From Chloroflexota bacterium (GTDB taxonomy: Bacteria; Chloroflexota; Anaerolineae; Ardenticatenales; Ardenticatenaceae): DNA of 6,851 nt. Below the pieces are notes generated by a model. It saw nothing but the letters and a program-made list of their open reading frames with translations, was not told the origin of the DNA and did not search any database. The position numbers were made by a program, and so were the translations under genes. Shown piece after piece: positions 5,942-6,851 of the stretch (its first letter is position 1; each line of letters begins with the position of its first letter). The stretch is from contig DOUV01000219.1 in the NCBI GenBank assembly GCA_003520455.1, positions 1-6,851 of the forward strand. Reading direction: 5' to 3'.

Positions 5942-6851
5942 TCATCCCGCCAACGTCTCTCGTGTCGGGGGGGCCTGGTAGGCGCGAATGAGCTGATCCA
6001 CCGGATCGCCGCGCAGCTCGATCCGGTGGGCCTGACCGAGTCCCGCCCAGGCGGCCAACCGAAGATGGACGATCATGGCCGGGTCGAGGCCCGCCAGCCG
6101 TGTCCCCACGTGGTCGAGCGCGACGACGTCGGCACTGAAAGCCAGGACCCCGTGCTCGACCGGCTCCCCGTACACTGGGCCATCCCCTTGCATGCCAACG
6201 ATGCCATCGACGATGCCGACGACCGGAGGAAGGGTGCTGAGGACGGCCAGGATGCTTGCGTCGAGGCCATTGATGTGGAGCATGTTTTTCGGCCAGCCGT
6301 AGCGCGCTCCCGGCACCACCCCGAAGAGGTTTTTCATGCTCAGCGAGACGCCGGCCCAGTGGTGGGTTTTGAGTTTGGGCAGCGAGACGATCAGGTTGGC
6401 CCGCCGCACGCTGCCCGGCAGCCACAGGGCGGGAGCGTTCTCAGCGGACGTGCGCAGCCAGCCATCGCGCACCGGCACAGGGGCGGGATCGTCGTAGTTG
6501 AGATCCACGAAGGGAATCCGGCGCGCCTCCAGCACCTCGAGGAGGCCGGTCTCGCCCGCCACCGCCCAGCCGTCGCGACGGAAGGCGGGGCCATCGCCCA
6601 CGATGATCTCAGCTGCACCCGCGCCGCGCAGCAGGTCGATCGTTGCGGCGACCAGGCGCGCATCAGTGGCCGCGGGATGATTCGCGACATGGTCCACGAG
6701 GTTGGGCTTGATCAGGATGCGCTTTCCGGCCACGCTGGGCATTCCCGCCAGGCTCCAGCCTGAGCGCAGCCGGCTCAGGAGTTGGTCATTGTATCCGTCG
6801 GCGCGCAGCAGGGCGACGGGGGCGGGGGCGCTGACGCGGCGCGCAGCGCCG
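5942..6851 (-). CDS. DUF362 domain-containing protein, N-terminus cut by window edge
   Basis: At least 302 residues are encoded, counted from the first full codon at 6850. DUF362 hallmarks run throughout: GKRILIKPNLV (42-52), IIVGDGP (82-88), SLPKLKTHHWAG (156-167) with SMKNLFGVVPG (171-181), GIVDGIVGMQGDGP (212-225), DVVALDHVGTRLAGLDP (241-257) and AGLGQ (269-273). The first ATG in this frame is at 6742, but the 36 codons before it are open and read like the family's own start (VALLRADGYNDQLL, then a Gly-rich turn). They contain no ATG, GTG or TTG, so the true start lies beyond 6851. No CxxC ferredoxin cluster is present, unlike the longer iron-sulfur members. The protein has no membrane segment and is probably cytoplasmic. 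The family's biochemical role is unsettled. It precedes the glycosyltransferases by 233 bases on the same strand, so a role in the same pathway is possible but unproven. Confidence 0.92.
   Translation of the reverse strand, partial: GAARRVSAPAPVALLRADGYNDQLLSRLRSGWSLAGMPSVAGKRILIKPNLVDHVANHPAATDARLVAATIDLLRGAGAAEIIVGDGPAFRRDGWAVAGETGLLEVLEARRIPFVDLNYDDPAPVPVRDGWLRTSAENAPALWLPGSVRRANLIVSLPKLKTHHWAGVSLSMKNLFGVVPGARYGWPKNMLHINGLDASILAVLSTLPPVVGIVDGIVGMQGDGPVYGEPVEHGVLAFSADVVALDHVGTRLAGLDPAMIVHLRLAAWAGLGQAHRIELRGDPVDQLIRAYQAPPTRETLAG

Noticed and set aside
5709..6425. Upstream extension of the GT87 frame to an ATG at 6425
   Set aside because: It runs out of frame through the DUF362 gene, is low-complexity and basic, and family similarity begins only at about 5708.
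5669..6763. 364-codon plus-strand ORF antisense to the DUF362 gene
   Set aside because: It lies opposite a frame carrying clear DUF362 motifs; the length follows from few stops in GC-rich DNA.
1..6851. tRNA, rRNA, CRISPR, insertion sequence or phage features
   Set aside because: No cloverleaf, direct-repeat array, terminal inverted repeats, transposase or integrase motifs were seen on either strand.

Overview
The window is part of a cell-envelope glycan locus from a GC-rich bacterium. All supported genes lie on the minus strand, so they are read from high to low coordinates. Most of the DNA looks about 65% GC by eye, apart from one clearly AT-richer gene. Long, alanine/leucine-rich multi-spanning membrane proteins packed with overlapping starts, next to a DUF362 protein, would suit a Chloroflexota (for example Thermomicrobia-like) or similar GC-rich lineage. 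That placement is a low-confidence inference: there is no rRNA or other marker gene here.

Layout in transcription order: (1) 6851-5942, a DUF362-family protein whose N-terminus lies beyond the window; (2) 5941-5709, a 233-base gap holding a doubtful small ORF in the DUF362 frame and a weak promoter-like pocket; (3) 5708-4506, a GT87-type (DUF2029) polytopic glycosyltransferase; (4) 4474-3179, a second GT87-type protein, much lower in GC than its neighbours; (5) 3182-1155, a larger GT39/ArnT-like GT-C membrane protein with a C-terminal soluble domain, best started at a GTG overlapping the previous stop; (6) 1158 to the left edge, a 386-codon open frame with no ATG at all, starting at a GTG that overlaps the previous stop. 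It encodes another polytopic GT-C-like membrane protein and is cut by the edge.

Genes 3 to 6 are four consecutive predicted GT-C-fold enzymes. Members of this fold take sugars from polyprenyl-phosphate carriers and add them on the outer face of the cytoplasmic membrane. The 4-base overlap at 1155-1158, the overlap at 3179-3182 (if the GTG start is right) and the 31-base gap at 4475-4505 indicate one co-transcribed, probably translationally coupled unit. The likely product is a surface polysaccharide, glycolipid or glycoprotein, but donor and acceptor cannot be read from the sequence. I see no RNA gene, mobile element, CRISPR array, clear terminator or plainly new system. The points most worth a second look are the ATG-less gene, the AT-rich gene in the middle of the unit, and the frame that continues past the DUF362 stop to end exactly at the next gene's start.
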